DNA of 42,404 bases from contig JALHFZ010000006.1 in assembly GCA_022837505.1 (NCBI GenBank), forward strand, positions 1 to 42,404. Reading direction: 5' to 3'. Positions 8,258-15,708 of the stretch are shown here, one piece after another. The DNA comes from Synergistaceae bacterium (GTDB lineage Bacteria > Synergistota > Synergistia > Synergistales > Aminobacteriaceae). A program made the translations under genes and the position numbers. The first letter of the stretch is position 1. The number at the start of each line of letters is the position of its first letter. The notes beneath the pieces are model-generated. The model did not search any database. It was not told the origin of the DNA and worked only from the letters and a program-made list of their open reading frames with translations.

Positions 8258-9055
8258 TTACGGGGTGAGATCCCGGGGAAAAACCCTTCTCTCAAGGTGA
8301 GAGAAGGGAAGGAGAACTGCCCTTTCCTCAAGCTCTTCTGAAATACACTCCGCAAGATCGGGAAGGGAGAGGGATTCCATCTCCCCGTGGTCGGCCAGAA
8401 AAAGGATAAGTCCGCTGCGGCAGGCATCAAGTCTTTCATGATACTTCATATCGGCGGTGAAATATACCTGGGCGCCCGATGCCAGGGCATCCCGCCACAG
8501 GCTTCCTCCGGAGCCGCCGCAGAGGGCAAGCCTCTTTACGGGCCGGTCCGCATCGCCGTAGGCTTCCAGCCGGGAGAGGGAGAGAGAGTCGCGGATCTTC
8601 CCGGCCCATTGCCAGGCAGGAAGGATCTCCGGAAGCTCCCCTGCCGCCCCTGTCCCCCAGGCGCCCCTTTCTGATGGGATCAGGGGAAGGGGGTCCCTCA
8701 GGCCGATGGACCTGGAGAGGAACATGTTCATCCCTCCCGGGGCGGCATCCCAGTTCGTGTGAAGGGCTATGAGGGCCAGTCCGCTTGCGAGGGCAAAGGC
8801 TATCTCCTCTCCGGGGGATCTGTCGGAGAGGATCTGTCGGACCGGTGAGAGAATAAGGGGGTGATGGGTTACAAGGACATTCGCACCGGCTTCCACTGCC
8901 CTCCTGAGGGTTTCCAGGTCGGGATCGAGGGCCACGGCCACTCTCCGGACAAAGTCCTCAGGGGACCCAAGAAGAAGTCCGGAATTATCCCACTCCTCCG
9001 CCCAGTGAAGGGGCAGCCTTGTTTGCAGCCTGCAGAGCAGCTCCTGTACCTTCAT
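8258..9055 (-). CDS. Nif3-like dinuclear metal protein
   Basis: A 265-residue member of the Nif3/YqfO family, annotated as GTP cyclohydrolase 1 type 2 homologue, a hexameric protein with a two-metal centre. Visible signatures are WDNSGLLLG at residues 22-30, VTHHPL with His64 and His65 as metal ligands, LIALHTNWDAAPGGMN near 95, and the C-terminal ADHGEMES that supplies another His and Glu. Actual substrate is unknown for the family. The ATG at 9055 has a GGGAGG site. It begins only 23 bases behind the tRNA terminator with no room for a normal promoter, so it may depend on read-through. Confidence 0.88.
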   Translation of the reverse strand: MKVQELLCRLQTRLPLHWAEEWDNSGLLLGSPEDFVRRVAVALDPDLETLRRAVEAGANVLVTHHPLILSPVRQILSDRSPGEEIAFALASGLALIALHTNWDAAPGGMNMFLSRSIGLRDPLPLIPSERGAWGTGAAGELPEILPAWQWAGKIRDSLSLSRLEAYGDADRPVKRLALCGGSGGSLWRDALASGAQVYFTADMKYHERLDACRSGLILFLADHGEMESLSLPDLAECISEELEERAVLLPFSHLERRVFPRDLTP

Positions 9056-9078
9056 TTTCTCCCTCCCTGAAAAAAGAC

Positions 9079-9107
9079 AAAAAAACCGTTTCCCCGGAAG
9101 GAAACGG
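9079..9107 (-). terminator. tRNA terminator
   Basis: On the minus strand CCGTTTCC (9100-9107) pairs perfectly with GGAAACGG (9086-9093) across a 6-base loop, followed by seven T (9079-9085). It is a canonical intrinsic terminator 9 bases beyond the tRNA CCA end. Confidence 0.88.
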
Positions 9108-9116
9108 CGATTATTC

Positions 9117-9193
9117 TGGTGGGCCTACCTGGACTCGAACCAGGAACCTTCCGGTTATGAGCCGGTGGCTCTAACCACTTGAGCTATAGGCCC
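9117..9193 (-). tRNA. tRNA with CAT anticodon, probably Ile2
   Basis: A 77-base tRNA on the minus strand. The acceptor stem is GGGCCTA with TAGGCCC, the anticodon loop CTCATAA gives anticodon CAT, the T arm is CCTGG-TTCGAGT-CCAGG, and CCA is encoded (9117-9119) after discriminator A. CAT can be Met or the lysidine-modified Ile2 that reads AUA. C4-G69 and C5-G68 in the acceptor stem are known TilS identity elements and match Escherichia coli and Bacillus Ile2 instead of elongator Met, so Ile2 is favoured. The first pair of the anticodon stem (27-43) is A-A, a small oddity. It has its own promoter and terminator. Confidence 0.9.
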
Positions 9194-9210
9194 GTAAAAT
9201 CACGCTGCCG

Positions 9211-9240
9211 ATTATACGCTACAGCGGAGGTAAACCGCAA
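9211..9240 (-). promoter_or_regulatory. tRNA promoter
   Basis: TTGCGG (9235-9240), an 18-base spacer and a consensus TATAAT (9211-9216) on the minus strand. The expected start of transcription, near 9204, is about 10 bases before the mature tRNA 5' end. Confidence 0.7.
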
Positions 9241-9286
9241 GGCGCAATTTTTCCTTTCTTGAGGAAAACGGCAGGAAAGGGGCTGT

Positions 9287-9469
9287 TTATTCTTCTACGG
9301 TGATGCACGCAACCGGGCAGCTTTCCGCCGCTTCTTTCGCGCAGTCGCTTCCTTCGGGCTTTATAACCTTGGAAACTCCGGCATCGTCATCCATCGTAAA
9401 AACCTCGGGACATATCTGGGCGCACACGCCGCAACCGATACATTCATCCTTGTCAACAGAGACTTTCAT
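9287..9469 (-). CDS. 4Fe-4S ferredoxin
   Basis: A 60-residue acidic ferredoxin with one cluster motif, CIGCGVCAQIC followed by P, and a distal CPVACITVEE that supplies the fourth cysteine; two further cysteines lie in the C-terminal half. This is the small single-cluster ferredoxin type of anaerobes and acts as a soluble low-potential electron carrier. ATG at 9469 gives the usual MKVSVDKDECIGC N-terminus; a GTG at 9484 is possible in frame but directly abuts the GGAGG site, while the ATG lies 14 bases from it. It follows purR by 57 bases on the same strand and may share its transcript. Confidence 0.9.
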   Translation of the reverse strand: MKVSVDKDECIGCGVCAQICPEVFTMDDDAGVSKVIKPEGSDCAKEAAESCPVACITVEE

Positions 9470-9526
9470 GGAAGATGTGGTCACCTCCTTCCGTCAGAGG
9501 GATTGTATATCAGCCGGGAGAAATCG

Positions 9527-10339
9527 TCAAACTGTCTTTTCTTCCCAGAGGGAAACGCGGGGCTGGCGGTTTTCCGTCTCATCAAGGCGGAGAAGGGCTT
9601 GCCAGGAGGAGACCGCCTTCTGCTCCGGCTCGGAGGCGGCCATGAAGACCCCGATCCCCGCAACCTCAGCTCCGAACTCCTTCGCAACGAGCAGCATTCC
9701 CGCAGCGGTGCTCCCTCCCCTCATGAAGTCGTCCACGATGAGGACCCTCTTTCCCCGCTGAAGCTGCTTTGTCCCCATATACATGGCCTTCACTTCCCCC
9801 GTCTTCGTCGAGGGGTAATGAACCCCCACGGCCGATCCGTCGCTGGCACGGTTGCGGAACCGGCAGACTGCGAGGGGTATGCCCAGGGCGTGGGCTGTGA
9901 AGATGGCGATGGGTATTCCCTTCACCTCGGAGGTCATGATGATGTCCGGCCGTGTTTCGCTGAACATGGAGGCCATGGCGTATCCTAGCCTCAGGGCGAA
10001 ATGGGGGTTGAAAAGAATATCGCTGTAGTAGACCAGCCCCCCGGGAAGAAAACGGTCCTCCATATTCAGAATATCCATGATTTCCTTGAGGAGGGCGTCC
10101 CGCACGGCCGGGGCCATCCGGGGGAAGAAAGACGCCCCTCCCGTCCTTCCGCGGTCAACGTTGATCCCTCCCATTCCCTCTCTGGTCAGCGCCTCGTTGA
10201 TTATGGCCACATCGTCGCTTATGACCGTCTTCGAGACGAGAAAATCCTCCGCGAGGGACGTAAGGGAAAGCTGTTTCGAAGGGCACGTGAGAAATCTGGC
10301 CGCTGTTCGGATCAATCGTTCAGTCCGTTGTCCTCTCAA
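9527..10339 (-). CDS. purR: Purine operon regulator PurR, Bacillus type
   Basis: A 270-residue regulator of the Gram-positive PurR family, unrelated to LacI-type PurR. The N-terminal winged helix (about residues 5-75) includes LAEDFLVSKTVISDDVAII; the C-terminal phosphoribosyltransferase-like domain has the PRPP motif VLIVDDFMRGGSTAAGM near residue 200. In Bacillus, PurR represses purine genes and PRPP relieves it. Start is TTG at 10339, with GGAG 10 bases upstream; no ATG fits the conserved N-terminus. It starts 7 bases after ispE, the same ispE-purR order as in Bacillus, and is the natural regulator of the pur operon at 19436-29583. Confidence 0.92.
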   Translation of the reverse strand: MRGQRTERLIRTAARFLTCPSKQLSLTSLAEDFLVSKTVISDDVAIINEALTREGMGGINVDRGRTGGASFFPRMAPAVRDALLKEIMDILNMEDRFLPGGLVYYSDILFNPHFALRLGYAMASMFSETRPDIIMTSEVKGIPIAIFTAHALGIPLAVCRFRNRASDGSAVGVHYPSTKTGEVKAMYMGTKQLQRGKRVLIVDDFMRGGSTAAGMLLVAKEFGAEVAGIGVFMAASEPEQKAVSSWQALLRLDETENRQPRVSLWEEKTV

Positions 10340-10346
10340 AATATCA

Positions 10347-11201
10347 TCACTCCACCAGTAAAATTTTTCTTACCCAATCCAGTGCCTCAATTCTCTTCAT
10401 CCCCCGCCAGGGGGGTGCATCCCTGCCGAAAAGGGCAAAGGCTCCGCTTCCGCTTCCCGATATACCCCATTCCCGGGCACCCTCCTCCTTGAACAGGGAG
10501 AAGAGGCGGGAATACTCGGGATGAAGCTCCATCAGGGGAGGGGCGAAATCATTCGGAAGCAGCCCCCCGGAAGAAGGGGTGGAAAACCCCTCGGCTATCC
10601 GGTGAATCTCATCCTCCGCCTCCCGGGGCGTCAGGGGAAATCTCCGGTTCAGCCGCTGGGAAAGAAGCGTGAAGGCCCTCTTTGTCGAGACCTTCCACCG
10701 GGGGATCACCACCAGGGCGATCCGCGAGGGCAGAGGGGCGGTCAGGAGTTCGATCTCCTCTCCCCTCCCCCGGACGGCTGCCCAGGGAAGCTTCCTCACA
10801 AAGAAGGGAACGTCTGAGCCTGTTTCCTCTCCTGTCATCAGGGGCGCTTCCCAGTGAGCGTGAATCCATGAGATGAGGGCTCCGGCGTTTCCGCTGCCCC
10901 CTCCCAGACCGCTCCCCGGAGGGATGGCCTTCAGAAGACGAATTCTCAGAGGGGGGACATCCCCCAGCTTCCTTGCGGCGGCGAGAACATCGGAAAGGAT
11001 GTTTCTTCCGAAAATCTTCTCCCCTTTCACCGCGATGTCGTCCTCCTTGACATTATGACCATAAAGTGGAGTAATTGTCAATGATTCAACCGATGGAAGG
11101 GCATAAAAAAGGGAGCGGAGTTCATGATATCCGTCCTCCCGTCTGCCGGTAATCCGAAGGGTAAGATTCAGTTTGGCCGCGGAGTAAAGGTGTACGGTCA
11201 T
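10347..11201 (-). CDS. ispE: 4-diphosphocytidyl-methyl-erythritol kinase
   Basis: A 284-residue GHMP-family kinase that phosphorylates CDP-ME in the MEP isoprenoid pathway. The substrate-binding AKLNLTL (family AKINLxL) is at residues 9-15 and the glycine-rich ATP loop PPGSGLGGGSGNAGA is near residue 94; SDVPFF near 129 is the IspE-specific motif with the catalytic Asp, and GISGSGSGAFALF near 243 is the C-terminal GHMP motif. AGGAGG lies 4 bases before ATG 11201. The gene starts about 22 bases behind the strong veg terminator, leaving no space for a normal promoter. Confidence 0.93.
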   Translation of the reverse strand: MTVHLYSAAKLNLTLRITGRREDGYHELRSLFYALPSVESLTITPLYGHNVKEDDIAVKGEKIFGRNILSDVLAAARKLGDVPPLRIRLLKAIPPGSGLGGGSGNAGALISWIHAHWEAPLMTGEETGSDVPFFVRKLPWAAVRGRGEEIELLTAPLPSRIALVVIPRWKVSTKRAFTLLSQRLNRRFPLTPREAEDEIHRIAEGFSTPSSGGLLPNDFAPPLMELHPEYSRLFSLFKEEGAREWGISGSGSGAFALFGRDAPPWRGMKRIEALDWVRKILLVE

Positions 11202-11222
11202 GGCGCCTCCTGAAGACCCGGC

Positions 11223-11261
11223 AAAAAGGATGCCCCGTCACATTGTGCCGGGGCATCCTTT
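11223..11261 (-). terminator. veg terminator
   Basis: A perfect 13-bp stem, AAAGGATGCCCCG (11249-11261) with its complement (11225-11237), an 11-base loop and five T at the 3' side on the minus strand. It lies 22-60 bases beyond the veg stop and directly before the ispE ribosome-binding site. Confidence 0.9.
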
Positions 11262-11282
11262 GCCGAAGGAAATTGTTCGGAA

Positions 11283-11522
11283 TTACTTCCTGGTGCCGGA
11301 AAGAAGCTCCAGCTCCACTTCGCGGGTCAAAAGCTCCGCATAGCTGAAGGAGACCTTGCTATCCTGAGATTCGACGTAAAGGGTGAAAAGGTTCGGATAG
11401 GTTTCCAGGATGACTCCCTGGCGCTCCTCGACCTTGCGGCGTCCTTTGGCTGTCCGGTAACGGACCTTCAGTCCTTTGTAGAGTGCCACCTGTTCCCGGA
11501 TCGACGTGATTGTTCCTGCCAT
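11283..11522 (-). CDS. veg: Veg family protein
   Basis: A 79-residue protein of the Veg (DUF1021) family, with the family core GRRKVEERQGVILETYPNLF and SYAELLTREVELEL in the C-terminal half. Bacillus Veg is a highly expressed vegetative protein that stimulates biofilm formation, with no known enzyme activity. ATG at 11522 is preferred to an upstream frame extension because GGGAG is 9 bases upstream and the promoter lies between. In Bacillus veg lies just upstream of ispE and purR, and the same order is kept here, with only a terminator between. It has its own promoter and terminator. Confidence 0.92.
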   Translation of the reverse strand: MAGTITSIREQVALYKGLKVRYRTAKGRRKVEERQGVILETYPNLFTLYVESQDSKVSFSYAELLTREVELELLSGTRK

Positions 11523-11537
11523 TAGGGTCACTCCCAG

Positions 11538-11555
11538 TACAACATATTCGTTGTA
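11538..11555. repeat. short palindrome in veg leader
   Basis: TACAAC and GTTGTA form perfect 6-bp arms around a 6-base spacer, ending at the last base of the veg -10 box. It could be an operator half-site pair or a weak 5' leader hairpin. Confidence 0.4.
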
Positions 11556-11583
11556 TTTTACCATAAAATAGCCGAACAATCAA
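11555..11583 (-). promoter_or_regulatory. veg promoter
   Basis: TTGATT (11578-11583), a 17-base spacer, then TAAAAT (11555-11560) on the minus strand. The -35 box overlaps the selB stop codon. Good spacing and box quality for a sigma-70-type promoter. Confidence 0.65.
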
Positions 11584-13562
11584 TTTTCCGGTTTTTCAGC
11601 CGGAACGACCCCTTCCCCGTACCCTCCGGAGATGTGTCCCGGGAGTTTCGACGCCAGCAGAACCCGTTTGTCCCCCACCCTTCGGGTATACCCCTTTGAA
11701 TCCAGGTACTCCAGGAGGGGAAGGATGAATTTCCTCGTGCTTCCGGTGAGATCCCGGATCCGGGCAAGGGAGATGTCGTTCTTTTCCCTCAGAAGGAGCG
11801 ACAGAAGGTGCTCCTCCGTTTCTCTGGTGAAGAGGAACTCTCCGGCAACCAGGGAGACCATCCCCGTATCCCTCATCCCCTTCAGGAGAAGGGAAAAGCT
11901 TTTTTCGTCCAGCTTCAGGACTTCCCTGGCTTCGGCGATGGGTGGGGGCTGAAACCCCCTTTCCCTGCACAGAGAAAGGACCTTCTGTGAATTTTCGGCA
12001 AAGGCTGCGTCATCCCGGGGGGTAAAGTCCGCCAGGGCCGCCCTGCCGTCGATGAGATGAATGGTTCCCTCCCTGGCCATGTTTTCCATGAACGAGCGGG
12101 CAGTGCGGGAATCGAACTCCCTGAGAACAGAAAGGGCGATCTCGTCTGCCGGCGCCCCCCTGCGGGAGGGCTGGGATGCGTGGAAATCTCTGAGGTAGCG
12201 GGTCAGCTCCTCCTCCAGCCTCTGAGTCTGCCCCGGCGAGAGAAAGACCTTCCTTTCGCCGGAGAGAAAGAGGGCGGTCCTGCGGGAGGCGAGTTTTTCT
12301 CCCAGGCGGAGGATCTCCTGAGGCCGCTCCTGGAGGAAACGGACAGCATCGTCCAGGTCGAGCATTCCGAAGGAATTTATCAGCACGGCGAGGCGCTCTC
12401 CCGAAGAGGCCGCCCCGGCGAGGGAACGGACCCGGTCGGCGCAGAGTTTCCGGGCAGTTTTGCCCCGGGGCTTGGCGGCATAGGGGAAAAGAACCCGCCC
12501 TCCCGCAATGGTCTCGAGGGGGCTGTACCGCCTGAGAACGAACCGCTGATTGAGAAGGCAGACCAGCTCCTCTTCGGCCACGATCTGGGCCGGAACGGTC
12601 TCGCCGGGCTGGACGAGGGGGCTTTCAAGGAGGGCGATCCTGGCCGTCACATCGGAGGTTCCGATGTGAAGACGAACTCTCTGCCAATGCTTCAGGGGAG
12701 AGGGGGCGCTTTCAAGAAGGCGCAGCTCGCATTCAAAACAGGTCGTGGGAGCATAAATTCCCTTTTCGCACAGAACATCCCCCCGGCCGAGATCCTCCGC
12801 CGAGACCCCTCCGATGCTCACCGCCATCCGCTGCCCCGCCCAGGCGGTCTCCACAGCGGAGCCGTGGACCTGCAGGCTTCGGATTCTTCCTTCAACCCGG
12901 GAGGGGAGGATAACCCCCTCCTGCCCCGCAGAGAGTTCTCCCCTGTACCCCGTTCCGGTGACGACCGTGCCGAACCCCGCCACAGGAAAGGCCCGGTCCA
13001 CGGGAAGGAAAAAGGGACCCTTCCGGGAGCGGGGGGGAACGCGGTCCACGAGGCGGACCAGCTCTTTGAGAAGAAGGGGGAGGTTGTCCCCCGAGTACGC
13101 CGAGACAGGCACGACTGCCTTTCCCTCGAGAAAGGTCCCTTCGAGAAATTCCTCTATGTCCTCGAGGACGAGTTCAAGAAATTCCCCGTCCACCCCGTCG
13201 GTTTTCGTGACGGCCACAAGTCCGTCCCGAACGCCGAGGAGGCGGAGAATTTCGAGGTGCTCCCTGGTCTGGGGCATGACCCCCTCGTCCGCTGCTATCA
13301 CGAGGAGCACAGCATCTATTCCCGATGCTCCGGCAACCATCTGGCGTATGAACCGTTCATGCCCCGGCACGTCCACTATGCTGACTATCCGCCCGTCCTC
13401 AAGCTTCAGGGGGGCGAAGCCGAGCTCAATGGTGATCCCCCGCTTCTTCTCCTCCCGCAGCCGGTCGCAGTCCACGCCGGTGAGGGCCTTCACAAGGGTG
13501 GTCTTTCCGTGGTCAATATGGCCGGCTGTGCCGAGGACGAGGGAGATCTCTCTTCCTTCCAT
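11580..13562 (-). CDS. selB: Selenocysteine-specific elongation factor SelB
   Basis: A 660-residue translation factor that carries Sec-tRNA(Sec) to UGA codons marked by a SECIS element. The G domain has AGHIDHGKTTL at residues 13-23, DVPGHERFI near 63 and TKTD near 119. EF-Tu-like domains 2 and 3 follow, with VAGFGTVVTGTGYRG near 193. The C-terminal third holds winged-helix repeats that bind mRNA, the feature separating SelB from EF-Tu. Length is normal for SelB. It starts 4 bases after selA, so the two are coexpressed. I saw no Sec-encoding gene interrupted by TGA inside this window. Confidence 0.95.
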   Translation of the reverse strand: MEGREISLVLGTAGHIDHGKTTLVKALTGVDCDRLREEKKRGITIELGFAPLKLEDGRIVSIVDVPGHERFIRQMVAGASGIDAVLLVIAADEGVMPQTREHLEILRLLGVRDGLVAVTKTDGVDGEFLELVLEDIEEFLEGTFLEGKAVVPVSAYSGDNLPLLLKELVRLVDRVPPRSRKGPFFLPVDRAFPVAGFGTVVTGTGYRGELSAGQEGVILPSRVEGRIRSLQVHGSAVETAWAGQRMAVSIGGVSAEDLGRGDVLCEKGIYAPTTCFECELRLLESAPSPLKHWQRVRLHIGTSDVTARIALLESPLVQPGETVPAQIVAEEELVCLLNQRFVLRRYSPLETIAGGRVLFPYAAKPRGKTARKLCADRVRSLAGAASSGERLAVLINSFGMLDLDDAVRFLQERPQEILRLGEKLASRRTALFLSGERKVFLSPGQTQRLEEELTRYLRDFHASQPSRRGAPADEIALSVLREFDSRTARSFMENMAREGTIHLIDGRAALADFTPRDDAAFAENSQKVLSLCRERGFQPPPIAEAREVLKLDEKSFSLLLKGMRDTGMVSLVAGEFLFTRETEEHLLSLLLREKNDISLARIRDLTGSTRKFILPLLEYLDSKGYTRRVGDKRVLLASKLPGHISGGYGEGVVPAEKPEN

Positions 13563-13566
13563 GGCT

Positions 13567-14970
13567 CTACCCCTTTTCCGATACAGCCCTCAGGCTGCGG
13601 CAGATTCTTTCTTCGTCTCCCCCGAGGAGGGTCCGCACATGGAAGATCGCCTCGTTCTCCCGGGCTCCCGCTATCACGGGGTTTTCCTGCCCGCGGAGAA
13701 GGGCCAGGAGATTTCCGGCGCTCCCCCACCGTTCTCCCGGAATGGCCACTCCCCATCCGGGGAGGGGTGTGGCGGGAAAGGCCCCTCCCCCTACTGCATC
13801 ATCCACTTCCACCAGGGTGATCTTTTCTTCGGGAAGAATTTTTTTCAGCTTTTCGGCGAGCATCTCCGCCTTCTTCCGGAGGGCCTCCTTCGAAGCGGAG
13901 ATCATGGCGAGGGTGGGGATCTCCTCTGTTCTACCGGACAGATAGAGCCTGAGGGTGGCCTCGAAGGCCGCGAGGGTCATCTTGTCCACCCGGAGGGCCC
14001 GGAGGAGGGGGTAGGTACGCAGTCTGTCGACAAGGGCTTTTTTTCCGACGATCGCCCCGATCTGGGGGCCGCCGAGCATTTTATCCCCGGAGAAGGTGAC
14101 GAGGTCAACCCCCTCCCGGATGCAGTCGGCCACGGTGGGTTCTCCCCGCAGCCCGAGGGGGGAGAGGTCAAGGAGGGTTCCGCTTCCGAGATCCTCAAGA
14201 AAGAGAATCCCCCTCTCCCGGGCGAGGGCCGCCAGGTCCTCCCGGGGAACGGAGGAGGTGAACCCCTCCATCCTGAAATTTGACGGGTGGACCTTCAGAA
14301 GAGCGGCGGTCTCCTCCCCTATCCCCCCCTCGTAATCCGCCCGGTGGGTTCGGTTCGTCGCCCCGACCTCCCTGAGGTGAGCTCCGGAAAAGGCCATAAT
14401 ATCGGGAATGCGGAAGGAGCCGCCGATCTCCACAAGCTCCCCCCGGGAGACGACCACTTCTCTCTCAGCGCAGAGGGCCGCCAGCATCAGAAGGACCGCT
14501 CCCGCGTTGTTGTTGACCACAATCCCCGCCTCGGCTCCCGTTGCCCTGCAGAGCAGCCATTCCACGTGATCGCTCCGGTGTCCCCGCTTTCCTCCGTCAA
14601 GGTCGAACTCGAGGGTGCTGTACCCTGACGCCGCCTCCGCCACAGCCTGAACGGCTTCGGGGGCGAGGCATGACCTGCCCAGGTTCGTATGGACGACGAC
14701 GCCCGTGGCATTCACCACCGAGAGGAGGCTCCGCCGGCACCGCTTCTCGAGGACCGGAAGAGCCCTCTCCAGCACCGTCTCCGCCGTTGGGGAAATTTCC
14801 GCCCCGTTCAGCAGATCCCGGCGAAGATCCGACAGGACCTCCGAGAGGATATCCTTTACGGTCGTCCTTCCCAGAAGAGAAAAATAGCGCTCCGCCCCTG
14901 GGCTCTGGAGAAGCCCGTCCATGGGGGGAAGAGAACGAAGTTTATCCGCACCCTCTGATCTTGGTTTCAC
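13567..14970 (-). CDS. selA: L-seryl-tRNA(Sec) selenium transferase
   Basis: A 467-residue PLP enzyme that converts Ser-tRNA(Sec) to Sec-tRNA(Sec) with selenophosphate. The N-terminus LRSLPPMDGLL is the family signature, VVNATGVVVHTNLGRS is near residue 84, VVNNNAGAVLL near 150, and FSGDKMLGGPQ near 293 carries the PLP lysine. The start is GTG at 14970 with GGATGAG upstream; no ATG suits the conserved N-terminus. It is followed immediately by selB. The selenophosphate synthetase gene selD and tRNA-Sec are not in the window. Confidence 0.95.
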   Translation of the reverse strand: MKPRSEGADKLRSLPPMDGLLQSPGAERYFSLLGRTTVKDILSEVLSDLRRDLLNGAEISPTAETVLERALPVLEKRCRRSLLSVVNATGVVVHTNLGRSCLAPEAVQAVAEAASGYSTLEFDLDGGKRGHRSDHVEWLLCRATGAEAGIVVNNNAGAVLLMLAALCAEREVVVSRGELVEIGGSFRIPDIMAFSGAHLREVGATNRTHRADYEGGIGEETAALLKVHPSNFRMEGFTSSVPREDLAALARERGILFLEDLGSGTLLDLSPLGLRGEPTVADCIREGVDLVTFSGDKMLGGPQIGAIVGKKALVDRLRTYPLLRALRVDKMTLAAFEATLRLYLSGRTEEIPTLAMISASKEALRKKAEMLAEKLKKILPEEKITLVEVDDAVGGGAFPATPLPGWGVAIPGERWGSAGNLLALLRGQENPVIAGARENEAIFHVRTLLGGDEERICRSLRAVSEKG

Positions 14971-15016
14971 CGCTCATCCATCCCTTTCAAGAACTTTCGG
15001 CTTCGGGAAGCTCCCT

Positions 15017-15045
15017 TTGTCACATTTGCTATTGTATCTTATAAT
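15017..15045 (+). promoter_or_regulatory. yedF promoter
   Basis: TTGTCA (15017-15022), a 17-base spacer and a perfect TATAAT (15040-15045), 60 bases before the yedF start. It lies in the 134-base divergent gap between selA and yedF. Confidence 0.75.
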
Positions 15046-15058
15046 GATTTCCGGTCGA
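15031..15058 (-). promoter_or_regulatory. candidate selA promoter
   Basis: The minus strand shows TCGACC (15053-15058), a 16-base spacer and TACAAT (15031-15036). The -10 falls inside the spacer of the opposite yedF promoter, so the two would compete or be regulated together. Confidence 0.3.
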
Positions 15059-15104
15059 AAAGAAGAGCTGAGCCTCTATACTGCACAACTTCGGAGGGGG
15101 AAAA

Positions 15105-15698
15105 ATGGCGAAGGTCGATGCCCGGGGAAGAAACTGCCCCCAGCCAGTAATGATGACAAAGACGCTGGTTGACAGCGGCGAGAGGGAGATTGAAATTCTT
15201 CTTGACAATGCCGTTTCGGCGTCCAACGTGCGCCGCTTTCTGGAAAAGAGCGGCTACGCCGTCTCGATCATAGATGAGGAGGGAACCATCACCCTTGAGG
15301 GGTCCATATCAGGAAGGGAACGGATTGCCGCCCCCGTCTCCCCCGTCCCCGAAAGGGGGCTCCAGGACGCGGTTCTCCTTCTCACCGGGGACACCATCGG
15401 AGGGGAGGATACAGACCTCGGCGAAGTCCTCATGAAGGGGTTCCTCGGCACCCTCTCCCGGACGGACTGCCCTCCGGCAAACATCGCCCTCATGAATGAA
15501 GGGGTCAAGCTCGCCCTGAAGAACACCTCCACCTGCGATCATCTCACGGCCCTCTCGAAGAAAGGGGTCTCCATCCTCGTCTGCGGCACCTGCACGAGCC
15601 ACTTCGGAATCACCCAGGAAGTCGGCATAGGGGTCATCTCCAACTTGTCCGAGATCGCCCGAGTCCTTCTCTCATCGGCGAAGACCATTACGCTGTAA
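15105..15698 (+). CDS. yedF: Selenium metabolism protein YedF
   Basis: A 197-residue two-domain protein. The N-terminal 70 residues are a TusA/SirA-like sulfurtransferase domain with DARGRNCPQPV, in which Cys11 is the expected sulfur or selenium carrier. The C-terminal part is DsrE/F-like, with ILVCGTCTSHFG near residue 156. This architecture is the YedF family found beside selenium genes; the exact reaction is not established. It is transcribed away from selA-selB by its own strong promoter, with a GGAGGGGG site before ATG 15105. It ends 10 bases from the convergent hemW stop. Confidence 0.9.
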   Translation: MAKVDARGRNCPQPVMMTKTLVDSGEREIEILLDNAVSASNVRRFLEKSGYAVSIIDEEGTITLEGSISGRERIAAPVSPVPERGLQDAVLLLTGDTIGGEDTDLGEVLMKGFLGTLSRTDCPPANIALMNEGVKLALKNTSTCDHLTALSKKGVSILVCGTCTSHFGITQEVGIGVISNLSEIARVLLSSAKTITL

Positions 15699-15708
15699 AT
15701 CCGAAAGT

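Noticed and set aside
9249..9268. Terminator after ferredoxin
   Set aside because: The TTTTCCT/AGGAAAA stem is AT-rich and lacks a T-tract behind it.
12057..13820. 587-residue plus-strand open frame
   Set aside because: Antisense shadow of selB and the end of selA, with no family motif.
11580..15698. In-frame TGA selenocysteine codon in neighbouring genes
   Set aside because: All genes in the window read through at full family length with ordinary stops; no truncated gene followed by an in-frame continuation was seen.
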